A stretch of 64,000 bases of DNA from Ipomoea triloba (taxonomy: Eukaryota; Streptophyta; Magnoliopsida; Solanales; Convolvulaceae): positions 10,972,595 through 11,036,594 of the forward strand of contig NC_044925.1 in assembly GCF_003576645.1 (NCBI RefSeq). The letters run 5' to 3'. Under the pieces are notes generated by a model. That model was not told the DNA's origin and did not search any database. It saw only the letters and a program-made list of their open reading frames with translations. Below, in pieces: positions 54,018-64,000 of this stretch. The translations under genes were made by a program, and so were the position numbers. Position 1 is the stretch's first letter. Each line of letters starts with the position of its first letter.

Positions 54018-55414
54018 TGATAACATTATTTTTAATGTTAGTTTAAATAAGTATTTGTATAATTGAAAAGACTATTTAATATATATTTATTTATTTTTAA
54101 TCTTTCCTTAATTATTAATTAGTCTTTTTAAGTTAAGTGGGCCTTTATTTGTTTTATTTAGTTTATTGATTTTTAGTCCTATGAATTGATTAGCAAATAA
54201 ATATTGTTGTTTTTTTTTAACTAACCCACTACCCCAGCCCATCACCTTAAGCCCATTTGATTTAGTCGATCTTATTCCAGTAGTCAGCCAAATAGAGAGG
54301 CGTAGAGCTAATTGACCGATCAGCGCAAAAGCAGGGCGCCGGACAAGAGACGAAAGGGGAGATCGTTAACCAGCCTTCTGGACGGGATTTTGCGACAAAC
54401 TCGGTCTTCTGCGGCAAACTTGGTTTTCTGCGGGTATTTCTCCTACGGAATGGGTGGAGCGATCGGAGAATAAGCAGCTAGACTAGTAGTATAAAAAGAG
54501 GGCAATAAGGGAGAAAAAGGTATCAATCCGGTCACCAAAACACTCTCCACCGAATTCCGTTCGGCCGGCGTGAGTTTTCCGGACAAATCACTTTGAAAAA
54601 TTGCACAATTTATTTCTGGTTCGTAGGTTCGGTTTCCTTACGGCAATAGCGACTCGTCAATCTCCTTCTACAACAATACATTGTAGCGATAGCACAATCT
54701 TAATCCCTTTGTCCCAGCTGAGTTCGGTGGCTTCAAATTGATATCACGGGAAGTTGGTTAGCATAATTAAATTTGCCTTGGAATTGTTATTGAATTCTGT
54801 GCTTAGCAAAATGGTGCCAGTGTATCAACTCAAATTGCAATTCATTTTTTTTATTCCTCAAATTTTAGTTTTTGCTTCCTGGTTTCAATTCGTCTTTTAT
54901 TCAAACTGCAATTAATTTGTTAATTCCTCAAATTTTAGTTTGTGGTTTGTGTTGCTACGTATTGCTTAGTGTTGCTAATTACCATCTTTGATGCTTTTCA
55001 TTATTATATTACTTTGATGGAGATGAGGTTAATTTTTGCTTTCATTTATTGTTAAATACAATGCACTGTCAATTGTTTTCTAGGAGTGTGAAGAAATTGC
55101 CACAAAATTCTTGCTTTAATTTATGTTCAATTTGCTAATCAAATTAAAATGAATCTTACGATTTTGCATTGCGATTAATCGTAGTTGATTTATGTTCCTA
55201 TAGCTTTGGTTTGCTTGTTAATTACTCAATTGTTGCTATCTCGTTCTTTCTAAGTCTTTAATTATTTCTCCTGACTTTACTAGTTTCGGTTTTATTTTAG
55301 TGCATTCAATTTAAATTGCATAGTATCAATTCCCTTTGGGTTCGACCCTTGCTTTGCACGCTAAACTACAATTGACTCGTGCACTTGCGAGGACTATATT
55401 AAAATTGTCCATCA
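54018..55414 (+). repeat. LTR of the truncated gypsy element
   Basis: Starts TGATAACATTATTT and ends ATTGTCCATCA. The end section CCCTTTGGGTTCGACCCTTG, followed by GACTCGTGCACTTGCGAGG, is typical of Tat/Athila LTR ends. A CpG-rich patch lies at 54290-54480. Confidence 0.8.
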
Positions 55415-55419
55415 ATTTT

Positions 55420-55437
55420 TGGCGCCGTTGCCGGGGA
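55420..55437 (+). other. tRNA-Asp primer-binding site
   Basis: TGGCGCCGTTGCCGGGGA, the classic tRNA-Asp complement used by Tat and Athila elements, lies five bases after the LTR end. Confidence 0.92.
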
Positions 55438-55558
55438 ATTATATATTGTGCAATTTCTTTTGTTTTTTTTTCTCTTACTTTGGTTAATATTGTTTTAAAA
55501 AAAATTAAAAAAAAAAGTGCTTTTAGTATTTGCTTAATTTTTCTCTATTTTCCTTTTA

Positions 55559-56200
55559 GGGTGTGTTTGGAAAGCAGGAAAATGACTTCTGGAAAATGTT
55601 TTCTGGAAAATGAGTCATTTTCCGGAAAATGATTTCATTTCCAGTGTTTGGATGTATTATGAAAAACTGTCTTTGTGTGTTTGGTTCATTTTTTTGAAAA
55701 TGGGTAGGAAAATGGGTAGAATTATATAATTAAACATTTTAATTATTTTATTTAAATATAAAAATTATAATAATATTAAAATATATTATTTATTTAAAAT
55801 AAAATTTAAATTAAAATTAAAAAAAAACTAAATCTACGATTTCCGGCGGAAACCTGTATGGTTTCCGCTGGAAACCATGGCGGAAACCAGAGCAGATAGA
55901 CCAGACCAGTACGTGCGTACTGGTCTATCGCCATGGTTTCCGGCGGAAACCTGTCCCCAACAGGTTTCCGCCGGAAACCTGATGTTGTCCAACGTCCTTG
56001 GTCCATTTTCGCAGCTACGCCACTGTTCCGAAAAATGACTTCCGGAAAAAATTCCGGAAGTTGTTTTCCAGAAATTTGGCTTGATTTTCCTTGGTCAACG
56101 GAAATTGTTTTCCGTTGACCGTATTTTCCAAGTGTTCCCAAACAAAGAAAACCCGGAAAATGATTTCCAGAAATCATTTTCTGGGTTTCCAAACACACCC
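55559..56200. mobile_element. Harbinger-type MITE inside the gypsy leader
   Basis: Ends GGGTGTGTTTGGAAAGC and GGGTTTCCAAACACACCC are inverted. The 3-bp duplication TTA flanks it (55556-55558 and 56201-56203). The 642-base interior has many TTTCCGGAAA-type palindromes and paired GTTTCCGCCGGAAACC units. Confidence 0.9.
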
Positions 56201-56268
56201 TTACTCTAAATTGAATATTTTATTTGTTCGTTTGTTAGTTTATTTGTGTTTTTTTTATGCAAGGTCGT

Positions 56269-57345
56269 CGTTCTTTAGCTTTTGCGAATCTGGGCACACA
56301 CCCAAGGGTAAGGTGCAACACCGGCAGCTTGGTGTGTAGGAGGCGTGTTCGTAGCTTTTGCGAACGGGAACACACCTTCGTTGAATCGAACATGCCGTCC
56401 AGTATAAATTCGCCGGGTGGCCCTGTCTAAGCACTTGTAACCACTAAACACAATCTGGGTATCCCAAAAAAATGCATGATGTTGACCGATACTCCAGTTT
56501 ATGGTTATTGTACGGCCGTAGGCACGGAAAACACTCACATCCAAACACACGTAATAGCTCAGAATTAGGGGTTTTATTGAATGGACGGGTGTATGGGCTG
56601 ACTTTCTAAGACACTGAGGAAGGCATACGGTTTATCAAGTGGACTGCTGACTCAAAGGCATAGGGCCAGTATTTCTGAGGAACATGACCTTGGGCTAATA
56701 ATGCCAGCCCGGTTTCAACTTCATGATGGTTCTGGCGTTCCACATGCCCATTTTGCTCATGGGTGTGAGGGCAGGATTGTCTGTGGGAAATGCCGGCCGA
56801 GGTGAATATCGAGTGAAGTTTGCGATATTCACCTCCCATATCGGATTGAATACACTTAATGGAGCGGGCGAATTTTTTTTCACTAAAGCACGAAACACAG
56901 TAAAGATAGGATATATGTCTGACTTTAATTTCATTGGATAGAGCCACATAAATCGGGAAAAGTCGTTGACAAACAAAATGAAATATTTATACCCATTACT
57001 GGAGGGAACCGGAGAGGGACCCTAAATGTCGGTAAATATTAAATCTAGAACAGACTTACTAGAATACTCGACTCATGACAGTGGGAAGCGCACAGACTTA
57101 CCCATCTGACATGCAGTACATAGCTTATTTAAAGAATTTAAAGAACCCTTGACAGGACAACTATGTAGAACCTGACGAAGAACCCGAGTGTGCGGGTGAC
57201 CTAGGTGTTTATGCCATACCTCCAGAGAAGCTTTAGCAGACAGAAGTGCGACCGGGGGAGACATATTGAGTGAGTACATCTCGCCCATGCTCATGCATTT
57301 AAGTACAACTTGGTGGGTTGTACGGTCCTTCACAACGAAATAGAC
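56269..57345 (-). pseudogene. Copia A pre-integrase and integrase
   Basis: The minus strand from about 57240 has LEVWHKHLGHPHTRVL and then CTACQMGKS, the His-His-Cys-Cys zinc motif. FVNDFSRFMWLYPM and FTSAGISHRQSCPHTHEQNG follow, then HVERQ (core with Asp and Glu). It ends with ISHLYL-type and VFRAYG pieces and YTGRHVRFNEGVFPF of the C-terminal region. Several frameshifts (about 56600, 56700 and 57000) break it. The truncated gypsy insertion separates it from RT A. Confidence 0.83.
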
Positions 57346-57893
57346 TCAGTGTATGCTCCCGGTGTCGCATCCCCTTGTCGTAAGCTTTGGAGCTGCGTAA
57401 GTAGACTCAGCGAGCGTGCGTGGGAGGTGGAGCCGAGAGCTGTCTCGATCGCCACCTAAACGAACCTGGACGTCGCGTAGCCGATGGCGAGATACAAAAC
57501 CTCCTCTGCTAGGGACGAAATCAACAAGCTGAGTATGGATTAGTCTTGCTGAACCCATACGGCGTGGAGAGGGTTTCGCGTTGGAGGCGCCGTCGACGTC
57601 GAGGCAACTATGAACTCCGGCGGATACGCATTGGTGCCATCGACAAACCCATAAAGATTTTGTCCACACAAGAATGGCACAAGCTGCGCTCGCCAAAAGA
57701 GATAGTTGGTGGCAGGCAGCTTGATTGACACATAATGATGTGCCTGTTGAAGCATGTTGGGGCTACGGTGATCGGGTATAGGGACGACTGCGACAGACCG
57801 ATTCGAAGAGTCAGCCAGTAGTGTGTTAGCAGCTGGTGGAACGGCCTCATTGACGTTAGCATTAGCAGGAGGGGAATCATTTTGGCTTGCCAT
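57346..57893 (-). pseudogene. Copia A gag, C-terminally deleted
   Basis: From the ATG at 57893, MASQNDSPPANANVN starts a 117-codon frame with HHYVSIKLPATNYLFWRAQL, typical of short-LTR copia gag. After a stop near 57540 further gag-like sequence continues, then jumps directly to the pre-integrase domain at about 57345. The zinc knuckle and protease are deleted. Confidence 0.8.
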
Positions 57894-57905
57894 AGGATCA
57901 AAGGT

Positions 57906-57915
57906 TGATACCAGA
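57906..57915 (-). other. Primer-binding site of copia A
   Basis: The minus strand reads TGGTATCAAC next to the LTR A end, a diverged initiator methionine tRNA match. Confidence 0.6.
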
Positions 57916-57916
57916 T

Positions 57917-58049
57917 GAGGAAATAGAAAAAGGTTTCATAGATATTAAATGAATGTATTACAGACTGACTATATATACTAATACTACATCACTGAACTAG
58001 AGAACTACCAGAGATATAGTCTAACTAACCCAAAGACTCTAACTCCCCA
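57917..58049 (-). repeat. 5' LTR of copia A
   Basis: In minus orientation it runs from about TGGGGAGTTAGAG to TTTCCTCA, about 133 bases, with a TATATATAG box. Sequence differs from LTR B. The outer boundary is set by the resumption of Harbinger transposase coding sequence. Confidence 0.6.
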
Positions 58050-58672
58050 ATAATTTGTATACGTTCTTTCTGGTTGGGAAGGATCAATATCCGATAGTCG
58101 AGTTCTTCATGATGCAATTACTAGAGCACATCCATTGAAAGTGCCTTATGGTAAGCCTTGTCTAGAATTAAGATATGACATTTTATTGTCTAATGATTAA
58201 GTCACTTATTAGTTTTTTTTTAAATATAGGTTGTTATTATCTAGTTGATGCGGGTTATGCAAATTCTGAAGGCTTTTTAGCACCTTTTAGGGGTCAACAA
58301 TATCACTTAAATGAATGATGTCAAAGTTATCAACCAACAAGTCCCGATGAATATTTTAATATGAAACATGTTGCAGCCCGCAATGTAATTGAGAGGTGTT
58401 TTGGATTATTAAAAATGAGATGGGCTATTCTTATAAGGACAAATAACCTCATTATTCTAGCATGTTGTTTACTACATAACTTTATTAGACAATTTATGAG
58501 TGTTGATCCATTGGAGAATGATTTTGATGAGTTTGTAGGAGTAAATGATGAACCTGGTGAAGATGATGAGAATATAATACATACGATTGAGCCCTCGGAT
58601 GCTTGGATGAATTGGCGAATGAAATTAGCAACAGAAATGTTCAACGAATGGCAAGCATCTAGGCAACATTAG
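58050..58672 (+). pseudogene. PIF/Harbinger transposase (DDE nuclease), C-terminal part
   Basis: The first exon reads [20 protein letters not shown] to about 58140. A GT-AG intron follows (about 58141-58228), then CYYLVDAGYANSEGFLAPF and RGQQYHLNE, where a TGA at 58316-58318 replaces the expected Trp. It goes on with HVAARNVIERCFGLLK and ends at 58672. Asp of SDSRVL and Glu of NVIER are two of the catalytic acids. The first Asp would be in the missing N-terminus. The family cuts and pastes DNA into TTA/TAA sites. Confidence 0.9.
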
Positions 58673-58727
58673 GGTACTTTTGTTTTATTATGACTTTTAG
58701 TACTCGTAGTCAAACAATGTTTCATTT

Positions 58728-58850
58728 GTTTTATTTGTTACTGTGAACTCTTTGCTATGATGTAATGAGTGCTTTTATTTGTTATTGTGAACTATTTGCT
58801 ATGATGTAATGGGTGCTTTTATTTGTTATTGTGAACTATTTGCTAAGAGT
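58728..58850. repeat. 53-bp tandem repeat, about two and a half units
   Basis: TTTATTTGTTA(C/T)TGTGAACT units follow the transposase stop codon, with TTTGCTATGATGTAATG in the first two. Confidence 0.85.
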
Positions 58851-58934
58851 GAATTTATAACTTTTATGTGTGCAATATATTAATCCTCCGCTTATTATAA
58901 TGTCTTTATTAACTTTTCTTTATTGTAAAGAATT

Positions 58935-59964
58935 ATGGCAACTAGTGACACCTGCAGTTCAAAAAACAAGTCAAGGAGGTAGACCCATGAAGAAGATGTT
59001 ACTTTAGTTTCTTGTATGGTTGACCTACATAATTTAGGAACAAAGAATGCTGATACTGGATTCAAAGCTGGGTATTTGTATGAGCTAGAGAAGATGTTAA
59101 AAGCTAAATTATCGACTTCGGACATTAAAGCTAAACCTCATATTGAGTCAAGGATCAGGACTTTAAAAAAAGATTGGAGAGTGGTGCATGATCTTTTCAC
59201 TAGTAATAATAGCGGCTTTGGATGGGATGAAGAAAGAAAGATGGTCACGGCTGAAGACGATGTGTGGGATTCTTATATAAGTGTGAGTATTTTTATTCAT
59301 TCTACTTATGTTAAAACTTTAAGTTAATTTATACTTATATGAAAACTTCATTTCTTTAGACTCACAAAGAAGCAGCCCAGTTCAGAAGGAAAAGTTTTCC
59401 TTTCTATCACGAATTCAGTTCTATATATGCAAAAGATCGTGCTACAGGGAGGGATGCACAAACTGGAGAAGATATTATTGAAGAAATGACTAATGATGAA
59501 GGCATTGGTGGGATCAATCTAGCTAGTGAAGATGAAAATGTTGGTGATGAAGAAATGTCAGATATAAATTTAAGATTTACCAAACTCAATCTTCATCAGG
59601 TAATAGGGCACAAAGTGATACAAATTCTGAATCATTGTCTAGTGCTAGAAAGAGGAAGAGGAAGGTTAGTGATAGAGATGAACTGGTTACTTCACAATCA
59701 TTTCACAATGTTGCAGTGATGTTGAGTAAAACATTAGTAATGGTTAGTGATAAACTGAGCAAGAGCATTGGAACTGAATTAACTCTTCAAGAAAAAGTGC
59801 AACAGTTAGATAAAGAGTTAATTCAGATTGATGGATTATCAAATGAAAAGTATTTTATGGCATTGATCAAACTCCCTGACTATCCAAATCAGATGCTTGT
59901 GTTTTTTAGCCTTCCACCGGATCGAAGGTTAGAATGGGTGAGAGCTTTTCTAGCTACACATTAA
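58935..59964 (+). pseudogene. Harbinger ORF1, Myb/SANT-like DNA-binding protein
   Basis: From the ATG at 58935 a Ser/Lys-rich start meets a TAG at 58980-58982 in place of the expected Trp before THEEDVTLVSCMVDL. The Myb/SANT-like domain follows (AGYLYELEKMLKAKL, HIESRIRTLKKDWRVV). An intron (about 59283-59359) joins to THKEAAQFRRKSFPFY. A one-base frameshift near 59580 leads to SSARKRKRKVSDRDE, a nuclear-localisation-like basic stretch, and a helical C-terminus. In PIF/Harbinger elements this protein binds the ends and works with the nuclease. Confidence 0.88.
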
Positions 59965-60049
59965 CTTTGTTGGTGGATGTTGATGTTGTTAGTGAAATTA
60001 GTATGGTTTGATGGTTTTTGTATGCAAGTTTTGGTTGTAATATTCTATG

Positions 60050-60245
60050 ATGTTTTTTGGATGTAAGCTTTTTTATAAGCTTAACTTATTATTAGTGTGG
60101 TATTGTAATATTTGTAGTATTTTTTATGTATCTTTTGGATGTAGGCTTGTAATAAGCTTAACATTTTATTAGCGTGATATTGTAATATTTTTATGATGTA
60201 CTTTTTGGATGTAAGCTTTTAATAAGCTTAACAATTTATTAAACT
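60050..60245. repeat. About 77-bp tandem repeat, two and a half units
   Basis: TTTTGGATGTAAGCTTTT, ATAAGCTTAAC and GTAATATTT recur in order at about 60055, 60133 and 60208. Confidence 0.8.
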
Positions 60246-60318
60246 TGTTATATGCATGGTAAAATTAAAATGTGAATAGGTTGTGTATTCTATGAAATAT
60301 TCATATGGTAAATTATTA

Positions 60319-60367
60319 TTATCATTATTATTCATATTATTCTTATTATTATTATTATTATTATTAT
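60319..60367. repeat. (ATT)n-rich microsatellite
   Basis: An imperfect ATT run ending in eight or so clean units. Confidence 0.85.
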
Positions 60368-60749
60368 TTCTACTACATAATGGCATTTTAGTCATTCTGT
60401 CACTTATTACCTTTCAATTCCATGTACTTCTGATAAGCACCAAGAATAGTCCGATTTAAGGGTTATTTACGGGCTAAAATTGCATAGTTTGTTACCCATT
60501 CATAAGGATTTCATGCATTAAAACTCGGATGTGATCAAAAATCTCTAACATGATTATGGAAGATGTTTTGAAGCTATTTCTACAGCCACAAGAAGGATTC
60601 AAGGCCAAAACCGAGCAAAAAGCGAAGAAGCCACGAAGCAGGAACTTCCCACGCAACCCAACACGTGTGTGGAGGGGCGTGGATCATTTCTAATAGCTCA
60701 CCACGCCCTCCACCACGCGTGGCATTAGGCCACGAAGATTCAAGGCTCG

Positions 60750-60860
60750 ACGCGTCGAGCCCCAGCCTCGACGCGTCGAGAATGTGCCGTAACATTTTTC
60801 TAAAAAATTCTTTAGGGCTCGACGTGTAGAGCCCCTGGCTGGACGCGTCGAGAGCCCTGT
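60750..60860. repeat. Palindromic CTCGACGCGTCGAG cluster in solo LTR L1
   Basis: Three or four copies of GCTCGACGCGTCGAGCC-type palindromes in 110 bases, one mutated. The first L1 copy has ACACGCGTGT-type palindromes at the equivalent place (17480-17530). Confidence 0.75.
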
Positions 60861-61599
60861 GACAGCCCAAATTTCAGCTTCGGGAAAATGGTATATTTTG
60901 CCCCTATTTTGCTCCCACTATATAAAGCTCATTATTCAAAGACCTAGGGGAAGCAATTAAGGTTTTAGATCAGATTTCTTAGGGTGTTCTCCCCTCTTGG
61001 GGGAATACCTCTCTTTCCACTAGGTTAGATTTAGATCAAAGAGAGGGATTGAAGTTTCAAGTATGTTAAAGGCTCTATTCTTCTTGGATGGTAACCTTTT
61101 AATACTCTTAATATTTCAATATCTATTTCCTTTGAAGCTTTGATTTCCTTCTTCTTGTTGCTTTATTTTCATGTTAGCTTAGTTTAGAAAGGGGATTGGT
61201 GGCCCCGAAACTAGCTTTATGGTTGATTCAATGATATGCTTTTCTTAAAGTTGTGAGCTTTATGTTCTTGTATTTGTATGCTTGTGTGGTGAAGTTTGGT
61301 GCCTATGTGTGGTCCACTAGGTAGCAACTCTGTGAAAGTGATTGTGTGCGCGATAGCGGCCTCTCACGAGTCCTACTCACCTACATCTCTGCCCTTAGTC
61401 CGAAAGGACGAGGTCCGAGAGGAGTGGTAGACAAGGTGTTTGACAAAATGCCCCACCCGAATGAGGATATAGGAGTCCAAGTGTGACGCCACTCGGTGAT
61501 GTGCCTAAAACTCCCTTGTTAAATCCGAGGCATATGCTCGCACAACCGATAGAATCCTAGACCATATATGCTAGTCAAGAGCCCCCATCCTCGTTTTTC

Positions 61600-61805
61600 C
61601 CTTATCCTTGCTTTTATTATTTTTAGATTTCCAATTTCCTTGCACATACTTGCTTTTATTATTTTTAGATTTCCAATTTCCTTGCACATATACTTTCAAG
61701 TTATTTTTAGATTTCCAATTTCCTTGCACATATACTTTCAAGTTCTTGTCATTCTTGTAACTTCCTTGCACATATACTTTCAAGTTCTTGTCATTCTTGT
61801 AACTC
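61600..61805. repeat. Mixed tandem repeat in solo LTR L1
   Basis: TTTTTAGATTTCCAATTTCC and TTGCACATATACTTTCAAG blocks recur three to four times in two partly overlapping unit sizes (about 45 and 50 bases). Confidence 0.85.
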
Positions 61806-62049
61806 TTAACCTTCAACCTCCTAAAAGTCAACATACATTCGACTCCAAACCTGCCTTCTTTGAGAGACACGACACTCAGGGAATTTTCCTCGTTTTACCA
61901 CCTTCATACCACCTCACCACATAACCACAACATCAACTTCTATTCTTGAATACCAAACACTGTAATTTCAATTTCTACCTTATTCATTGAATTGCAATTC
62001 CCACCAAATTACAATTCTTTTTCCCCCTAATTCCTTCCTCCCAACCAAA

Positions 62050-62699
62050 TGGGCTGTAAATGAAGATTCAACGTACGCGTGTAACATCAATCAAGGTAGC
62101 CACCTTGTAGAGTTAATTATAAATGCCAAGTTAATCATTTGGGATGAAGCCCCGATGGTACACAAGCATTGATACGAAACACCACTTGATAGAACATTAA
62201 GGGATTTGATGCGATTCAACGATCTAGGAAGCTTTGAGAAGATGTTCGGTGGTAAGACTGTTGTTTTTGGTGGGGATTTCAGGCAAATATTGTCGGTTAT
62301 ACTTAAAAGCACAAGACAAGATATTTTGTCAGGTTCTATAAACTCTTCTTACCTTTGGGAGACGTGTAAAGTTCTTAGGTTAGCAAAGAATCTATCCGTT
62401 TTGAATAGAATGGACCCCAATGTGGATCTACAAAAAATTGAAGATTTTGCCAAATGGCTTGCATCTATTGGAGATGGAACAATGGGAAGACCAAATGATG
62501 ATTATGCCGATGTGAACATCCTTGAGGAAATGTTATTTCCATCAACTAGTGACCATATAGCAATGATTTTAGATAGTACATTTCCTATGTTCAAAAGTGG
62601 TGGGTGTGACCAAAGCTACATGGAATGTTGTGCTATATAGGCACCAACACTTGATCTTGTCAATTTAGTAAACGATTATATGAGTAACTAGCATGTAGT
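62050..62699 (+). pseudogene. Helitron Pif1-like helicase part
   Basis: The plus strand carries NEDSTYACNINQGSHLVEL, the Walker-B region LIIWDEAPMVHK with a stop after it, LDRTLRDLM, KTVVFGGDFRQILSVI (helicase motif III region) and ENLSVLNRM-like sequence. After a further TAG come APTLDLVNLVNDYMSN. The Walker A segment would lie in the part separated by the nested insertions and is not seen. The protein ends at 62699, where an LTR has inserted. It continues the Rep part at 48900-51090. Confidence 0.9.
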
Positions 62700-63828
62700 T
62701 GAGAGCAAGTGATGAGTAAAATGGTGATAGTAAAAAGAGGGTTTAAATGTTGTTCCGCTGAGGATTGGGACTATGGCACGTACTTGTATGATATGTAGAA
62801 TTCTAGGCACTAAAGTATTGGAATTCACTAGAATCCAAGCAAACTAAGATTAAGGAATGAAAACAAAATAATATAATGCAAAATAAATAAGGGATAAACT
62901 ATATGAGAAAAGAATGGGTCAGATTAGGGGTATTCCAATCTTGATGCTCTAACAAACTTAGAATTAGGGAAAAACAATTAGCCAAGGGATTTATTGGCAA
63001 TGCACTCAAGAATTCAGTTCAGCCACTTTCATAATCAATAAACTAGAATTAGGCTAGGATTGCCCCACTTTCGTGATGCATCAATCTTAACCTTAAAACA
63101 CAAAAGCATTATAAGCCCCCAAATTACCCATATTCTCATAGTAGGAAAATTTGGATTGAAATTGGTTAGGCTGAGTCTTTCACCCAACTTTCGTTGTGAT
63201 GAAATCCTCTCCAAAGAAAATAAATAAAAGATGCGCATCAATTATCAAAAAGATGAATTTATAATCCAATTCAAATATAAAACCCTAGGTTAATAAATTA
63301 TCCCCTTTATGCAATAATCATAAACCTAGCATCAAGAATAGCAATAGAACCTTAATCCAAACCCAAAAGCTAACTACTCATGCATCATAAAAGTAAACAA
63401 AGTAAAGCAATAATAAATAACCATAAACATTGCAAGAAATCTTAAAAGAAAGTAAATAAAGGAATAAGAGAACTTTACTAATGATGAAGAACAAATCCAA
63501 CTTCAATCCGAGATTCCAAGCTTGAAATTAAATAATCTAATATAAAACTAATCTAAACTATGTTAGGGAAATCTAAAGAGAAGAGAGGAAAATAGACTAA
63601 AACTAACTAGGGTTGGGAACTCTTTACATTGTGAGAATATGTAGAATATATAGGAGATAGATGGGCCTTGGGCCCATGAGTCAGCTTCCAATTCTTTTCC
63701 AATTCTTATTCTTGTTTCCTTTCCTTCCTTAGGTAATTTCTTTTTCTCCCAAAACTTGTCCAAAATGTTCCAAAATTCTTCCTTTGCTGCTTCTTGTGGA
63801 TAATCCAACCCTTGGGACAATATAACAT
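62700..63828. mobile_element. L2-family LTR inserted in the Helitron helicase
   Basis: It starts TGAGAGCAAGTGATG and parallels solo LTR L2 (36910-38070), sharing GTTCCGCTGAGGATTGG, GGGCAATGCAC and CATAAACATTGCAAGAAAT. It is cut at 63828, after CAATATAACA, by a Sirevirus LTR, so its other end is outside the window and I cannot tell whether it is solo. Confidence 0.8.
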
Positions 63829-64000
63829 GTTGGTCCCAAGGGGATGGGGTACAAGTCTAGAGGGGGGGGGTGAATAGACTTGTATAAGATTTTGCAAATC
63901 TTTTCAACCTCTCGTGTGTATTGAACTTAGGATGTTTAGGTTCGATACCTCACGAGGTGAAGACAAAGTTTTATGCGCAGCGGAAATGTTATCCCCTTTT
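63829..64000 (-). mobile_element. Sirevirus-like LTR (S1 family), partial
   Basis: The first 170 bases match the LTR at 14939 closely, from TGTTGGTCCCAAGG to GCAGCGGAAATGTTATC. No primer-binding site precedes it, so this is the outer end of a 3' LTR (or of a solo LTR) in minus orientation. The rest is outside the window. A G-run of eight lies at 63861-63868. Confidence 0.85.

Larger units (their letters stand above)
54018..56268 (+). mobile_element. Truncated gypsy (Tat/Athila-type) 5' end inside copia A
   Basis: A plus-strand 5' LTR (54018-55414), primer-binding site and leader, interrupted by a MITE and ending at about 56268 against copia A coding sequence. Gag and everything after are absent, so the insertion was later truncated. 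Confidence 0.75.
51091..58049 (-). mobile_element. Chimeric copia element (B 3' part joined to A 5' part)
   Basis: The minus-strand order is LTR A, gag A, integrase A, RT/RNase H A, then at about 52584 an abrupt switch back to RT, giving a second RT/RNase H (B) and LTR B. The two LTRs are unlike each other in sequence. The left flank is Helitron, while the right flank is Harbinger transposase. Two different elements were therefore fused. A gypsy fragment interrupts A at 54018. Confidence 0.8.
60431..61935. mobile_element. Solo LTR L1, second copy, inside the Harbinger element
   Basis: Starts TGATAAGCACCAAG, ends ACATCA, and is flanked by the perfect 5-bp duplication ACTTC (60426-60430 and 61936-61940). 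It matches the 17258-22054 copy along its length, including GCGCGATAGCGGCC and AGTCCGAAAGGA. It is 1505 bases, longer than the 1.27 kb of the other copy partly because of a tandem repeat at 61600-61805. Confidence 0.92.
58050..62050 (+). mobile_element. PIF/Harbinger transposon, 3' half
   Basis: Plus-strand transposase C-terminus, then Myb-like ORF1, then a tail ending near 62050 with CTTCCTCCCAACCAAATGGG, which reads as a Harbinger inverted terminal repeat. The 5' end and transposase N-terminus are missing. The copia chimera borders it on the left. A solo LTR lies inside it at 60431-61935. Confidence 0.75.

Noticed and set aside
61571..61924. ORFs with repeated peptide units on both strands
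   Set aside because: They translate the tandem repeat of the solo LTR, and the repeat unit lengths explain the periodic peptides.

Overview
This window is plant nuclear DNA, almost certainly from a eudicot. It is AT-rich and intron-bearing, and it is dominated by Ty1/copia and Ty3/gypsy LTR retrotransposons, Helitron, PIF/Harbinger and CACTA DNA transposons, MITEs and tRNA-derived SINEs. I cannot name the species. Only two host genes are supported. One is a complete plus-strand purple acid phosphatase gene of the PAP27/PAP24/PAP1 type, with ten exons from 22630 to 41948 that join into an uninterrupted 624-codon frame. The other is a small intronless minus-strand RING-H2 gene, 42457-43284, whose frame is cut by one TAG just before the RING domain.

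1-16.3 kb: a minus-strand Sirevirus-like copia element. Its 5' LTR is at 14939-16266, followed by gag, protease remnant, RT/RNase H and a downstream envelope-position ORF. Two chromovirus-like gypsy elements invaded it. One (LTR 9006-12169) replaced the integrase region. The other (LTR 509-3136) cut the envelope-position ORF and runs off the left edge. 16.3-22.05 kb: gypsy gag debris, then a solo LTR (17258-22054, TSD ATAAC) that holds a non-autonomous CACTA element (18007-21532, TSD CTA), which itself carries a relic of a Helitron helicase.

22.5-42.4 kb: the phosphatase gene. Exons are small and introns are large. The introns hold long inverted-repeat MULE-like elements, hAT-like MITEs, three SINEs all antisense to the gene, elements packed with a CACCTTAAG motif, and, in intron 8, a decayed copia element (35577-40825) that contains a solo LTR (36910-38070, TSD ATAAT).

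43.4-48.9 kb: non-coding LTR-derived DNA with an apparently exact 1757-bp tandem duplication. A single N lies at the join, so this is probably an assembly artefact.

48.9-64 kb: a nested stack. A decayed Helitron (Rep part 48.9-51.08 kb, Pif1-like helicase part 62.05-62.70 kb) is split by a chimeric copia (51.09-58.05 kb). That chimera looks like two different copia elements fused by a deletion. It contains a truncated gypsy element, which contains a Harbinger-type MITE. Next comes the 3' half of a PIF/Harbinger transposon (transposase C-terminus plus Myb-like ORF1), itself holding a second solo LTR of the 17-kb family (60431-61935, TSD ACTTC). The Helitron then resumes and is cut by another LTR (from 62700), which is cut by a Sirevirus LTR (from 63829).

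All the transposon genes I could follow carry stops, frameshifts or deletions. I see no rRNA gene, tRNA gene, CRISPR array or bacterial-type operon, and no new multi-gene system. What stands out is the order of nesting, recombination and capture among the mobile elements, and the survival of one long-intron gene among them.
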